Below, piece after piece: positions 43,924 to 52,192 of a stretch of DNA of 64,000 bases. Each line of letters begins with the position of its first letter. Position 1 is the first letter of the stretch. A program made the translations under genes and the position numbers. The DNA comes from Nocardia sp. alder85J. GTDB lineage: Bacteria; Actinomycetota; Actinomycetes; Mycobacteriales; Mycobacteriaceae. The DNA lies in NCBI RefSeq assembly GCF_020176955.2, contig NZ_JAIUCZ020000016.1:62001-126000 (forward strand). The letters are read 5' to 3'. The notes under the pieces are model-generated. The model was given only the letters and a program-made list of their open reading frames with translations. It was not told the DNA's origin and did no database searches.

Positions 43924-44841
43924 TCAGCGGGGTGCCGTCAGGGCCGTGGTGACGGTGTGTGCGGCCGCGACCGTGGCGGCGCCGAGGGTGGCGAGGGCGT
44001 CGGCGGTGAGGCGGGTGTCGGGGCAGGCGACGACGGCGGCGGTGACGGTGTCGCCGTGGAAGATCGGGGCGGCGACGGTGACGACGGCGTTCTCCGTGCC
44101 GAGTTCGTGGGGGAGGTAGTCGACGGTGATCAGGTCGGCGATCAGGGTGCCGAGGCGGCGGCGGAGGGGGTCGGTGACGGGGGAGTCGCGCAGGGCGGCA
44201 AGGGCTTCCAGCAGGGGGGTGGCTTCGTCGGCCAGGCGTTCCACGGAGTAGCCGCGGGTGCGGACGGCGGTGAGCACCGCGTCCAGGCGGGTGGTCTGTG
44301 CGGGGTCGGCGCGGGCCAGCCAGGCGTGGCGCTCGGAATCCGGCGCCCAGGCGACGAATTCGCGGGCGACGGGTGGGGCGTAGGGGAGACGGCGGCCCTG
44401 GCGGATCCAGGGGAGGGAGGGGGTGCCGATGACCTCGGTGATGACGATGGCGTCGTCGTCGCGTTCGGCGAGGAAGACGGGGATGTCGTGGTGGGTGGCG
44501 AGGTCTCGCAGTGGGGGGCGGGCCAGGCGGCGCAGGGGGAAGGCGGTCTCGGTGCGTCGGGCTACCGCTAGCAGGCCCTGGCCGAGGCCGTAGTTGCCGT
44601 CGGTGTCGCGGCGGGTCCAGCCGTCGGCGGTGAGCTGGGTGAGGATCGCGTGCGCGGTGCCGCGGGACAGGCCGGTGGCGCGGATGATCCGGGCCAGGGA
44701 CAGGTGCTCGGCGGGATGCCGGGACAGGAGTTCGACCACCTGTACGACGCGGTGGGTCGGTGGGGAGGGGGCGGTCTCCGGCTCGTTTTCTAGAACAGGT
44801 TCTTGACCGGCGTGCCCGGTCGGGCCTATCGTCGGTGTCAC
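43924..44841 (-). CDS. IclR-family transcriptional regulator
   Basis: 305 residues. The N-terminal winged helix (RVVQVVELLSRHPAEHLSLA, then GLSRGTAHAILTQLTADGW) is followed by the IclR effector domain (RDLATHHDIPVFLAERDDDA, RLPYAPPVAREFVAW, TENAVVTVAAPIFHGDTVTA). It is divergent from cysD with 98 bases between, where ATATCGA and TCGAATAT face each other across 9 bases; this is a likely operator. The GTG at 44841 may be leaderless (TATCGT, 8 bases). It probably controls the PAPS/sulfotransferase genes; the effector is unknown. Confidence 0.88.
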   Translation of the reverse strand: MTPTIGPTGHAGQEPVLENEPETAPSPPTHRVVQVVELLSRHPAEHLSLARIIRATGLSRGTAHAILTQLTADGWTRRDTDGNYGLGQGLLAVARRTETAFPLRRLARPPLRDLATHHDIPVFLAERDDDAIVITEVIGTPSLPWIRQGRRLPYAPPVAREFVAWAPDSERHAWLARADPAQTTRLDAVLTAVRTRGYSVERLADEATPLLEALAALRDSPVTDPLRRRLGTLIADLITVDYLPHELGTENAVVTVAAPIFHGDTVTAAVVACPDTRLTADALATLGAATVAAAHTVTTALTAPR

Positions 44842-44842
44842 A

Positions 44843-44866
44843 ATATCGAACGATAGCGTCGAATAT
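44843..44866. promoter_or_regulatory. Candidate IclR operator between divergent genes
   Basis: Imperfect inverted repeat ATATCGA-n9-TCGAATAT in the iclR/cysD gap, close to the IclR start and overlapping its presumed -10. Confidence 0.4.
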
Positions 44867-44939
44867 CCGACACCTCAACCGCGGGGCCTGTGGGCGGCGG
44901 CGTGCGGGGGTGGCGATCGGGGACGCGGGCGGGACAGTG

Positions 44940-45845
44940 ATGCGGACGGGATACGAGCTGTCGCATCTGGCGGCCCTGGAGGCCGAATCGGTGCACATCT
45001 TCCGGGAGGTCGCGGCGACCTTCGAGCGGCCGGTGCTGTTGTTCTCCGGCGGTAAGGATTCGGCGGTGATGCTGGAACTGGCGTGCCGGGCGTTCTGGCC
45101 CGCGCCGCTGCCGTTTCCGCTGCTGCATGTCGACACCGGGCACAACTTCGACGAGGTGATCGAGTTCCGGGATCGGACCGCCGCGCGACTCGGGGCGCGG
45201 TTGCTGGTGGCCCGGGTGCAGGACGACATCGACGCCGGGCGGGCGACGGAGCGGCCGGGGGAGACTCGGAATCGGTTGCAGACCACCACCTTGCTGCGGG
45301 CCATCGGCGAGGGGCGGTTCGACGCGGTGTTCGGCGGCGCCCGCCGCGACGAGGAGAAGGCGCGCGCCAAGGAGCGGGTGTTCAGCTTCCGCGACGAGTA
45401 CGGCGCCTGGGAGCCGCGCGCGCAGCGGCCGGAGATCTGGAATCTCTACAACGGCAGACACCGTGCGGGCGAACACATCCGGGTGTTCCCGCTGTCGAAC
45501 TGGACCGAGCTCGACATCTGGGAGTACATCGACCGGGCGGGGGTGGAACTGCCCGCGCTGTACTACGCGCACCGGCGGCCGGTGTTCGAGCGGGACGGAA
45601 TGTTGCTGGCGGTCAACCGATTCCTGGCCACCCGGGCGGACGAGACGGTGCGCGAGACCACGGTCCGGTTCCGCACCGTCGGCGACGCCACCTGCACCGG
45701 CTGTGTGGAGAGCGGGGCCGCCACCCCGGCCGAGGTGATCGCCGAGACCGCGGTCACCCGGCTGACCGAGCGCGGGGCGACCCGCGCCGACGATCGGATC
45801 TCGGACTCCGGCATGGAGGATCGCAAGCGGGAAGGCTACTTCTGA
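44940..45845 (+). CDS. cysD: Sulfate adenylyltransferase subunit 2
   Basis: 301 residues. PP-loop SGGKDS (36-41), HVDTGHNFDEVIEFRDR, the GGARRDEEKARAKERVFSFR signature and SNWTELDIWEYI identify the catalytic subunit that forms adenosine 5'-phosphosulfate from ATP and sulfate. Ends with DRKREGYF, a common CysD terminus. The next gene, cysNC, starts within the stop codon (TGATG). ATG at 44940 has a poor ribosome site; GTG three bases earlier is possible. No cysH or cysI reductase is nearby, so the product is likely meant for PAPS and sulfonation. Confidence 0.96.
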   Translation: MRTGYELSHLAALEAESVHIFREVAATFERPVLLFSGGKDSAVMLELACRAFWPAPLPFPLLHVDTGHNFDEVIEFRDRTAARLGARLLVARVQDDIDAGRATERPGETRNRLQTTTLLRAIGEGRFDAVFGGARRDEEKARAKERVFSFRDEYGAWEPRAQRPEIWNLYNGRHRAGEHIRVFPLSNWTELDIWEYIDRAGVELPALYYAHRRPVFERDGMLLAVNRFLATRADETVRETTVRFRTVGDATCTGCVESGAATPAEVIAETAVTRLTERGATRADDRISDSGMEDRKREGYF

Positions 45846-47776
45846 TGAGCCGCAATCTGTTACGGCTGGCCACCGCCGGCAGTGTCGACGACGGCAAGTC
45901 CACACTGATCGGCCGGCTGCTGTACGACTCGAAGAATCTGTTCACCGATCAGCTGGAGGCCATCGAGCGGGCCAGCGCGCAACGCGGGGATCCGGCCACG
46001 GATCTGGCGCTGGTCACCGACGGGCTGCGCGCGGAACGTGAGCAGGGCATCACCATCGACGTGGCCCACCGCTACTTCGTCACGCCGCGAAGGAAATTCG
46101 TCATCGCCGACACCCCGGGGCATGTGCAGTACACCCGGAACATGGTGACCGGCGCGTCCACCGCCGATCTGGCGCTGATCCTGATCGACGCCCGCAAGGG
46201 TGTGGTGGAGCAGACCCGGCGGCACGCCTTCCTGGCGGCGCTGCTCGGGGTGCCACATCTGGTGGTGTGTGTGAACAAGATGGATCTGGTGGGCTGGTCG
46301 GAGGCGCGCTTCGCCGAGATCCGTTCCGAGTTCGCGGATTTCGCGGCGAAGCTGACCGTGGGTGATCTGAGCTTCGTCCCGGTGTCGGCGCTGCTCGGCG
46401 ACAACGTGGTCGAGCCGTCGGCGCACATGCCGTGGTTCGCGGGGGCGCCGTTGCTGCGGCATCTGGAGGATGTGCACATCGCCTCGGACCGCAACCTGAT
46501 CGATGCGCGGCTGCCGGTGCAGTACGTGATCCGGCACGCGCCGGATCTGGGGGCGCACACGACGGCCGCGCGGGTGGGTGGCGGCGCGGTGGCATCGGCT
46601 CACGCCGTCGCGACTTCCGTCGATACCGCTGCGGCGCAACGGAGTTATGCGGGGACGGTGGCGGGCGGGATCTTCAAGCCCGGTGACGAGGTGGTGCTGT
46701 TGCCGTCCGGGAAGGCGACCCGGGTGGAGCGGATCTGGGGGCCCGGTGGGGCGCCGGTGACGGAGGCGTTCACCGATATGGCGGTCGCGCTGACCCTGGC
46801 CGACGACATCGATGTGGGGCGCGGGGACATGATCGCCCGGCCGGGCAACCGGCCGCATCTGGATCGGGATCTGGACGCGATGGTGTGCTGGTTCTCCGAT
46901 TCCACCGTGCTGCGACCCGGTGGTGAATACGCCGTGCGGACCGTAGGACAGAGCACGCGGGTGCGGGTCACCGGGCTGGACTACCGGCTCGACGTGAACA
47001 CCCTGCACCGGATCGAGGGCGCGGAAAGTTTGGCGCTCAACGACATCGCGCGGTTGAGCCTGCACGCGCGGCAGCCGTTGATGTTCGACGCCTACCGCGA
47101 CAATCGCCGCACCGGCAGTTTCATCCTGATCGACGAGACCACGAATCAGACGGTGGCGGCGGGGATGATTCTCGCCCGCGACACCGGGTTGCGCGGGCCC
47201 GGATCCGGGGACGTGGTGTGGCACGGTTCGGCGGTCGGCCGGGACGAGCGCCCGCACGCCGGGGCCACGGTGTGGCTGACCGGTCTGTCGGCCTCCGGGA
47301 AGTCCACCATCGCCGTGGAATTGGAACGGCAACTGGTGGCAGCGGGCCGACCGGCGTACCTGCTGGACGGGGACAATCTGCGGCACGGGCTGAACGCCGA
47401 TCTCGGCTTCGGCGACGACGACCGCCGCGAGAACATCCGGCGGGTGGCGGAGGTGGCGGCCTTGTTCGCCGATGCCGGTGTGATCGCGATCGTCTCGCTG
47501 ATCAGTCCGTTCGCGGCGCAACGGGCGCAGGCGCGGCAGGTACACGCGGACAAGGGCCTACCGTTCGGTGAGGTGTTCGTCGACACCCCACTGGGGGTGT
47601 GCGAGAGCCGGGATCCGAAGGGGCTCTACGCCCGTGCCCGCGCGGGGGAAGTGCGGAACTTCACCGGCATCGACTCGCCCTACGAGCGGCCCGAACAGCC
47701 GGAGCTGATCGTCACCCCCGACGACGGCGATCCGGCCCGGATCGCCGCGCACATTCGCGCCGAGCTGCGCCTGTGA
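45845..47776 (+). CDS. cysNC: Bifunctional sulfate adenylyltransferase GTPase / APS kinase (PAPS synthase)
   Basis: 643 residues. The CysN part (1-~450) has the GTPase motifs GSVDDGKST (12-20), DTPGH (89-93) and NKMD (144-147), then two beta-barrels. The CysC part begins near 470, with P-loop GLSASGKST (480-488), LDGDNLRHGLNADLGF and SLISPFAAQRAQAR, whose serine is phosphorylated in kinases of this family. Together with CysD it makes PAPS from sulfate. The first barrel is interrupted by ~25 Ala/Gly/Thr-rich residues (about 237-265) where other CysN have a short loop. ATG overlaps the cysD stop. Confidence 0.96.
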   Translation: MSRNLLRLATAGSVDDGKSTLIGRLLYDSKNLFTDQLEAIERASAQRGDPATDLALVTDGLRAEREQGITIDVAHRYFVTPRRKFVIADTPGHVQYTRNMVTGASTADLALILIDARKGVVEQTRRHAFLAALLGVPHLVVCVNKMDLVGWSEARFAEIRSEFADFAAKLTVGDLSFVPVSALLGDNVVEPSAHMPWFAGAPLLRHLEDVHIASDRNLIDARLPVQYVIRHAPDLGAHTTAARVGGGAVASAHAVATSVDTAAAQRSYAGTVAGGIFKPGDEVVLLPSGKATRVERIWGPGGAPVTEAFTDMAVALTLADDIDVGRGDMIARPGNRPHLDRDLDAMVCWFSDSTVLRPGGEYAVRTVGQSTRVRVTGLDYRLDVNTLHRIEGAESLALNDIARLSLHARQPLMFDAYRDNRRTGSFILIDETTNQTVAAGMILARDTGLRGPGSGDVVWHGSAVGRDERPHAGATVWLTGLSASGKSTIAVELERQLVAAGRPAYLLDGDNLRHGLNADLGFGDDDRRENIRRVAEVAALFADAGVIAIVSLISPFAAQRAQARQVHADKGLPFGEVFVDTPLGVCESRDPKGLYARARAGEVRNFTGIDSPYERPEQPELIVTPDDGDPARIAAHIRAELRL

Positions 47777-48003
47777 TCGCCATGGCACCACCGCCTACTG
47801 CCCGCCACACCAGCCCGCCCGGCAGCCGCACGGCGCTGTACCCGGTTGTCGCAGCGGTACTCCGGCCGCATGCGGCACGACCGGGCGCGGCGGCGGTACT
47901 CCCGCCGGTTGCGGCACGACCGGATGCGGCGGCGGTACCCCGATCGGTTGCCGCCGCAGGTAGTGCCACGACCGTGTTCCACCCCATCGTTCATCCAGCG
48001 TAG
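47773..48003 (+). CDS. Ala/Pro-rich small ORF with 12-residue repeats (putative)
   Basis: 76 codons. A GTG at 47773 overlaps the cysNC stop (GTGA), with ATG at 47782 as an alternative, and the frame ends in TAG at 48001, which is part of the TAGGAGG ribosome site of the next gene. It encodes imperfect 12-residue repeats (AVLPPVAARPDA type) from 36-base DNA repeats starting at 47851, 47887 and 47923. Composition is low-complexity Ala/Pro/Arg, so it may be only a coupling leader or chance. Without it, the 238-base gap holds just the repeats. Confidence 0.3.
   Translation: MIAMAPPPTARHTSPPGSRTALYPVVAAVLRPHAARPGAAAVLPPVAARPDAAAVPRSVAAAGSATTVFHPIVHPA
47851..47951. repeat. 36-bp imperfect tandem repeats, ~2.7 copies
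   Basis: Units start at 47851, 47887 and 47923, each opening GCGGCGGTAC or a one-base variant, and contain GCGGCACGACCGG. Period is a multiple of three. Confidence 0.75.
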
Positions 48004-48014
48004 GAGGACAATTC

Positions 48015-49313
48015 ATGGATCAACCGGTGACCACCGAGGCGGGGCCTCGCAGTGCTGCCGAGGCGGGGCCTCGCAGTGCTGCCGAGGCGGGGCCTCGCAG
48101 TGCTGCCGAGGCGGGGCCTCGCACTGCGATCGAGGCGGGGCCGCCCTTGACCGAGCCGTTCCTGGCGGCCGTGGCCGCGGCCGAGAAGCTGATCGCCGCA
48201 GCCGATTTCGTGACCGACGAGCACGATCTGGCGGAGGGTTACGACTATCTGGCCGGGAGCATCGCGGCCTGTCTGCAACTGGCCCGGGTGCGCGGCACCA
48301 GCCATCCGTCGTTCGTGTCCTCGACCGGGCCGACCACCAAGATGGCCCTGGACAACCCGGATACGCTCTACTATCACGCCGCCGTCGAATCGGGGGCGGA
48401 GTATCTGGTGACCGGGACCCGGGGCAGCACCGTGGATCTCAGCTTCCAGGTGCTCAAGGGGGATTACACCGCCACCAATGTGCCCGGCGGTGACGACGCC
48501 TTCGATGACCGGCGGCTGGAGATCGGCGCGGACGGCAGCTATCAGCTGCGGTTCGGGCCGCCGCAGGACGATCCGGGGCCGAACTACTTCGTGCTGGGCG
48601 AGGGTGCCTCGATGCTGGCCGTGCGTGAGGTATACGGCGACTGGAATACCGAGCGCAAGGGCACCATCCGGATCGAGCGGGTGGACACCGCCGGCACCGC
48701 GCCCGCCGAGCCGGGACTCGCGGTGTTGCGCAGGCGGTATCAGGTGGCGGGACGGATGCTGGTGCAGCGCATCAACACCTGGTTCAACTTCCCGAAGTGG
48801 TTCTATCTGGACCTGCCGGTGAACACCCTCACCGAGCCCCGGCTCACCCCGGGCGGACTGTCCACCCAGTACTCCTCGGTCGGTCACTTCGACCTGAAGG
48901 AGGATCAGGCGCTGGTCGTCACCGTACCGAAATCCGATGTGCCCTATCAGGGTTTCCAGCTGGGCAGCCGCTGGTACATCTCGCTGGACTACGTGAACCA
49001 TCAGACCAGCCTGAACAGCACCCAGGCCCAGGTGGATCCGGACGGCATGATCCGGCTGGTGATCTCGGCCCGCGATCCGGGCATCGCCAACTGGGTGGAG
49101 ACCACCGGCCGCCGCCGCGGCATCATGCAGTTCCGCTGGCAGCGCACGCACCGGCCGATCATGCCCGCCGAGGGCCCGACGATCGCGCTGGTCGGAATCG
49201 AGGACGTGGCGGCGCAACTGCCCTTCCACGACACCAATCGAATCGACGAGGACGGCTGGCGGGCGCGAATCGCGCAGCGGCAGCGCGGATTCGCGGAGAG
49301 GATGCTCCATTGA
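48015..49313 (+). CDS. DUF1214 domain protein with N-terminal repeat
   Basis: 432 residues. Residues 8-42 are four copies of EAGPRSAA or close variants. The rest resembles DUF1214 proteins: LAEGYDYLAGSIAACLQLAR, KMALDNPDTLYYHAAVES, LGSRWYISLDYVNHQTSL, and PDGMIRLVISARDPGIANW followed by ETTGRRRGIMQFRW. No catalytic residues are known for the family. TAGGAGG lies 8 bases before the ATG. In M. tuberculosis a similar trio (DUF1214-like, SDR, sulfotransferase) occurs, by memory, at Rv3531c-Rv3529c in the steroid region, so a steroid or lipid substrate is conceivable. Confidence 0.85.
   Translation: MDQPVTTEAGPRSAAEAGPRSAAEAGPRSAAEAGPRTAIEAGPPLTEPFLAAVAAAEKLIAAADFVTDEHDLAEGYDYLAGSIAACLQLARVRGTSHPSFVSSTGPTTKMALDNPDTLYYHAAVESGAEYLVTGTRGSTVDLSFQVLKGDYTATNVPGGDDAFDDRRLEIGADGSYQLRFGPPQDDPGPNYFVLGEGASMLAVREVYGDWNTERKGTIRIERVDTAGTAPAEPGLAVLRRRYQVAGRMLVQRINTWFNFPKWFYLDLPVNTLTEPRLTPGGLSTQYSSVGHFDLKEDQALVVTVPKSDVPYQGFQLGSRWYISLDYVNHQTSLNSTQAQVDPDGMIRLVISARDPGIANWVETTGRRRGIMQFRWQRTHRPIMPAEGPTIALVGIEDVAAQLPFHDTNRIDEDGWRARIAQRQRGFAERMLH
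48036..48140. repeat. 24-bp coding minisatellite
   Basis: Units of 24 bases beginning GAGGCGGGGCCTCGCAGTGC start at 48036, 48060 and 48084 (identical); a fourth at 48108 has diverged and a fifth is partial. Each encodes EAGPRSAA, and copy-number change would keep the frame. Confidence 0.92.
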
Positions 49314-50086
49314 AAGCGATGTTGGACGACAAGGTGGTCGTCGTCAGCGGGGTCGGGCCGGGGCTCGGCCGTTCGGTGTGCCGGGCGGCGGCGGAGGCCG
49401 GGGCGAAGGTGGTGCTGGCGGCCCGCACCGAATCGCGGTTGCGGGAGGTGGCGGCCACGCTCGCCCCCGCCGAGACGCTGGTGGTGCCGACCGACATCAC
49501 CGACGACACGGCGGTGGCCAATCTGGTGGATCGCACCGTCGACAGCTTCGGCCGGGTGGACGCGCTGGTGAACAACGCCTTCGCGGTGCCGTCGATGAAG
49601 TCGCTGGAGCGCACCGACTTCCAGCAGATCCGCGACAGCCTGGATCTGACCGTGCTGGGCGGGCTGCGGATGACCAAGGCGTTCACCCCGGCGCTGGCGG
49701 ACAGCCGCGGGTCGGTGGTGATGATCAATTCGATGGTGATCCGGCACTCCGAGCCGCGGTACGGCAGTTACAAACTGTCCAAGGCGGCGCTGCTGGCGAT
49801 GTCGCAGACGCTGGCAACGGAGTTGGGCGGCAAGGGGATCCGCATCAACAGCGTGGCCCCCGGCTACATCTGGGACGACCAGCTGAAGTGGTACTTCGGT
49901 GAGGTGGCGAAGAAGTACGGCATCACCGCCGAGCAGGTGTACGAGCAGACCGCCGGCCGCTCGGATCTGAAGCGGCTGCCCGAGCCGGACGAGATCGCCC
50001 GTGCCGTGGTCTTTCTCGCCTCCGACTGGGCCAGCGCGATCACCGGCCAGACCCTCGATGTCAACTGCGGCGAGTACCACGTCTGA
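49310..50086 (+). CDS. Short-chain dehydrogenase/reductase
   Basis: 258 residues. Cofactor motif SGVGPGLGR (a variant of TGxxxGxG), AARTESRLREVAATL, DALVNNAF, and the catalytic pair in YGSYKLSKAAL (Tyr and Lys four apart). C-terminal GQTLDVNCGEY. It oxidises or reduces an alcohol/ketone with NAD(P). A TTG at 49310 overlaps the previous stop (TTGA) and has GGAGAGG 8 bases upstream; ATG at 49319 is the alternative. It lies in a five- or six-gene operon with cysD, cysNC and a sulfotransferase. Confidence 0.93.
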   Translation: MKAMLDDKVVVVSGVGPGLGRSVCRAAAEAGAKVVLAARTESRLREVAATLAPAETLVVPTDITDDTAVANLVDRTVDSFGRVDALVNNAFAVPSMKSLERTDFQQIRDSLDLTVLGGLRMTKAFTPALADSRGSVVMINSMVIRHSEPRYGSYKLSKAALLAMSQTLATELGGKGIRINSVAPGYIWDDQLKWYFGEVAKKYGITAEQVYEQTAGRSDLKRLPEPDEIARAVVFLASDWASAITGQTLDVNCGEYHV

Positions 50087-50105
50087 CCGGGCACCAGGAG
50101 AACAC

Positions 50106-51242
50106 ATGACGACCCCCCGTACCGATGTCGGCACCGTCGAGGACCTGCACTTCTCGGCGACGAAGGTCTGCGGTCTCGAGGATTTCGGCATCGACGACTA
50201 CACCGAGGCGCTCGGCGTCCTGCTGGAGTCCTTTCGCCGCGACGCGGATCTCACCGAACTCGGCAGCAAGATGAATCGCTATTTCCTGCGCGGCGCGCTG
50301 GTGGCCCGCGCGCTGAGCGAGGCGGCCTGGCGGGCGAATCCGGACTACGCCGACACCCTGGTACAGCGGCCGATCTTCGTGACCGGACTGCCGCGCACCG
50401 GCACCACGGCACTGCACCGGCTGCTGGCCGCCGATCCCGGCCACCAGGCGCTGGAACTGTGGCTCGCGGAATTCCCGCAGCCGCGACCGCCCCGGGAGAG
50501 CTGGCCGGAGAACCCGGTCTACCGGCGGCTCGAGGCGGGATTCGCGCAGCATCACGTGGAGAATCCGGAATTCATGGGCGTGCACTACATGAGCGCCGCC
50601 GATGTCGAGGAGTGCTGGCAGCTGCTGCGGCAGACGGTGAAATCCGTGGCCTACGAATCGCTGGCCTATCTGCCCGGCTATTCGCAGTGGCTGCAACGGC
50701 AGGATTGGACGAATGCCTATGTCCGGCACCGGAAGAACCTGCAACTGATCGGACTGCACGACTCCCGGCGCTGGATCCTGAAGAATCCCAGCCACCTGTT
50801 CGCCCTCGATGCCCTGATGGCCGCCTACCCGGACGCGCTGATCGTGCAGACGCACCGGGATCCGGTGACCGTGATGGCCTCGTCGTGCAGCCTGTCCGAC
50901 CACGCCACCCGTGGCTGGTCGAACACCTTCACCGGGGCCTGCATCGGCGCGAGTCAGCTGGAGTTGTGGTCGCGCGGGCTGCGCGAATTCACCTCCGCGC
51001 GAAGCCTTTACAACCCGGCGCAGTTCGTGGACATCGATTTCGCGGAACTGCGGGCGGATCCGCTGGGCACGGTGGGGCGGATCTACGATGCCTTCGGCCT
51101 GACGTTCACCGAGGCCGCGCGGACCGCGATGTCCGCGCTGGACGAGGAGAGCCGCATCGGCGACCGCAAGCCGGATCACCGCTACACCCTGGCGGATTAC
51201 GGTCTCACCGAGGCGCAGGTGCGGGAGAGCTTCCCGGCCTGA
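50106..51242 (+). CDS. Sulfotransferase family protein
   Basis: 378 residues. The 5'-phosphosulfate-binding loop is FVTGLPRTGTTALHRLL (about 91-107) and a 3'-phosphate-binding stretch with HRDPVTVMASSCSL follows at ~260. WILKNPSHLFALDAL precedes it. It should transfer sulfate from PAPS to a small-molecule hydroxyl; the acceptor is unknown. AGGAG lies 6 bases before the ATG. It is the last gene of the cysD-cysNC unit, which makes its donor. Some family members were first annotated by similarity only and have other acyl or phosphate roles. Confidence 0.9.
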   Translation: MTTPRTDVGTVEDLHFSATKVCGLEDFGIDDYTEALGVLLESFRRDADLTELGSKMNRYFLRGALVARALSEAAWRANPDYADTLVQRPIFVTGLPRTGTTALHRLLAADPGHQALELWLAEFPQPRPPRESWPENPVYRRLEAGFAQHHVENPEFMGVHYMSAADVEECWQLLRQTVKSVAYESLAYLPGYSQWLQRQDWTNAYVRHRKNLQLIGLHDSRRWILKNPSHLFALDALMAAYPDALIVQTHRDPVTVMASSCSLSDHATRGWSNTFTGACIGASQLELWSRGLREFTSARSLYNPAQFVDIDFAELRADPLGTVGRIYDAFGLTFTEAARTAMSALDEESRIGDRKPDHRYTLADYGLTEAQVRESFPA

Positions 51243-51279
51243 TCCCGGCCGGTGGGCCGAATCTGATGCGGTACAACAT

Positions 51280-51308
51280 GATCCGCGGCTCCGGTGGAGC
51301 CGCGGATC
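51280..51308. terminator. Bidirectional terminator, sulfotransferase / TetR
   Basis: Perfect 13-bp stem (GATCCGCGGCTCC 51280-51292, complement 51296-51308) with a GGT loop, in the convergent gap. Confidence 0.85.
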
Positions 51309-51340
51309 TGCTGCGTGCGGCGGGTTGCCGCAGGCGCGGC

Positions 51341-51997
51341 TCAGGGGCGGCGACGCCGGGCGGCCCGGCGGCCCTGGATCGCGGTGTACCGCACCACCAG
51401 CCCGTCCACGAACGCCTGCAAGGCCAATTCGAAACTCTGCGTGTCGATCTCGTCGGCCTTGGCGCGCAGCAGGTGGGCCTGTTCGAGGTGCGGGTAGCGG
51501 TCCCGGTACACCTGCACGTCGTCGACGAAGCCGCGGGAGAACGAGCCGATCGTGGAACCCAGCACCAGGTAGCGGGTGGAGGCGCCGATCATGGTGGCGT
51601 CCCGCGGCGGCCAGCCGGCCCGGACCAGGCCGCCGTGCACGGCATCGGCCATGCGCAGCCCGGCGTCGCTGCGGCCCGGCCCGGTGGCCAGATAGGGCAC
51701 GAAGTTGGGGTGCGCGACCAGCGCCGACCAGTACGAGCGGGCCCAGGCGGTGAGCCCCTGCTGCCAGGGCGCGGTCTCGAAGGCGGAGGTGTCCACCCGC
51801 TCGATCACCGCGCGGGCGATGTCGTCGAGCAGGTCGTCCTTGGTGGGGTAGTGCCCGTACAGCGAGGCGGCGGAGACGCCGAGTTCGGTGGCGAGCTTGC
51901 GCATGGACAGCTCCGGGAGCCCGTCGCGATCGATCAACTCCAGCGCCGCGTCGCGAATGCGCTCGCGACTGAGCAACGGCACGCGGGGCCTGGCCAT
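51341..51997 (-). CDS. TetR-family regulator
   Basis: 218 residues. The N-terminal helix-turn-helix is clear: SRERIRDAALELIDRDGLPE and LSMRKLATELGVSAASLYGH then YPTKDDLL. The C-terminal domain (TAWARSYWSALVAHPNFVPY, YLVLGSTIGSFSRGFVDD) is of the TetR_C_1 kind that binds hydrophobic ligands. GGAGGAGGTG precedes the ATG. It is divergent from an acyl-CoA operon, with a perfect inverted repeat between them, so it probably represses both; an acyl-CoA or the pathway substrate is the likely inducer. Confidence 0.93.
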   Translation of the reverse strand: MARPRVPLLSRERIRDAALELIDRDGLPELSMRKLATELGVSAASLYGHYPTKDDLLDDIARAVIERVDTSAFETAPWQQGLTAWARSYWSALVAHPNFVPYLATGPGRSDAGLRMADAVHGGLVRAGWPPRDATMIGASTRYLVLGSTIGSFSRGFVDDVQVYRDRYPHLEQAHLLRAKADEIDTQSFELALQAFVDGLVVRYTAIQGRRAARRRRP

Positions 51998-52056
51998 GGT
52001 GCACCTCCTCCAGAGGTCGAACGGGTGTCGAACCTATCACCGACCACCCCGATGCC

Positions 52057-52108
52057 TTGAATAAACGAACGTTGTTAGGATATCGTTCGAAGGTAACCTA
52101 ACAACGTT
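52057..52108. promoter_or_regulatory. TetR operator overlapping divergent promoters
   Basis: Perfect 12-bp inverted repeat AACGTTGTTAGG (52068-52079) and CCTAACAACGTT (52097-52108), 17 bases apart. Plus-strand promoter: TTGAAT (52057-52062), 18-base spacer, TATCGT (52081-52086). Minus-strand promoter: TTGTTA (52104-52099), 16-base spacer, TATCCT (52082-52077). Both overlap the repeat, so a bound regulator would block both directions. Confidence 0.8.
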
Positions 52109-52192
52109 TGGTTAGAAGACGGACCTCGGGCTCGGCGGCGCGCACCGGCGTGGACGCCTGCGCCGGGGCCCGTCCCGGCGTCAGGAGAATCC

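Noticed and set aside
43760..45370. N-terminal extension of the toxin gene through the IclR region
   Set aside because: That frame is antisense or out of frame relative to IclR and cysD and is Arg/Pro/His-rich; similarity begins only at MIEMGLALTKD.
50061..52040. Long minus-strand frame spanning the TetR gene and the sulfotransferase antisense
   Set aside because: Out of frame with the clear TetR protein and antisense to the sulfotransferase; no family features.
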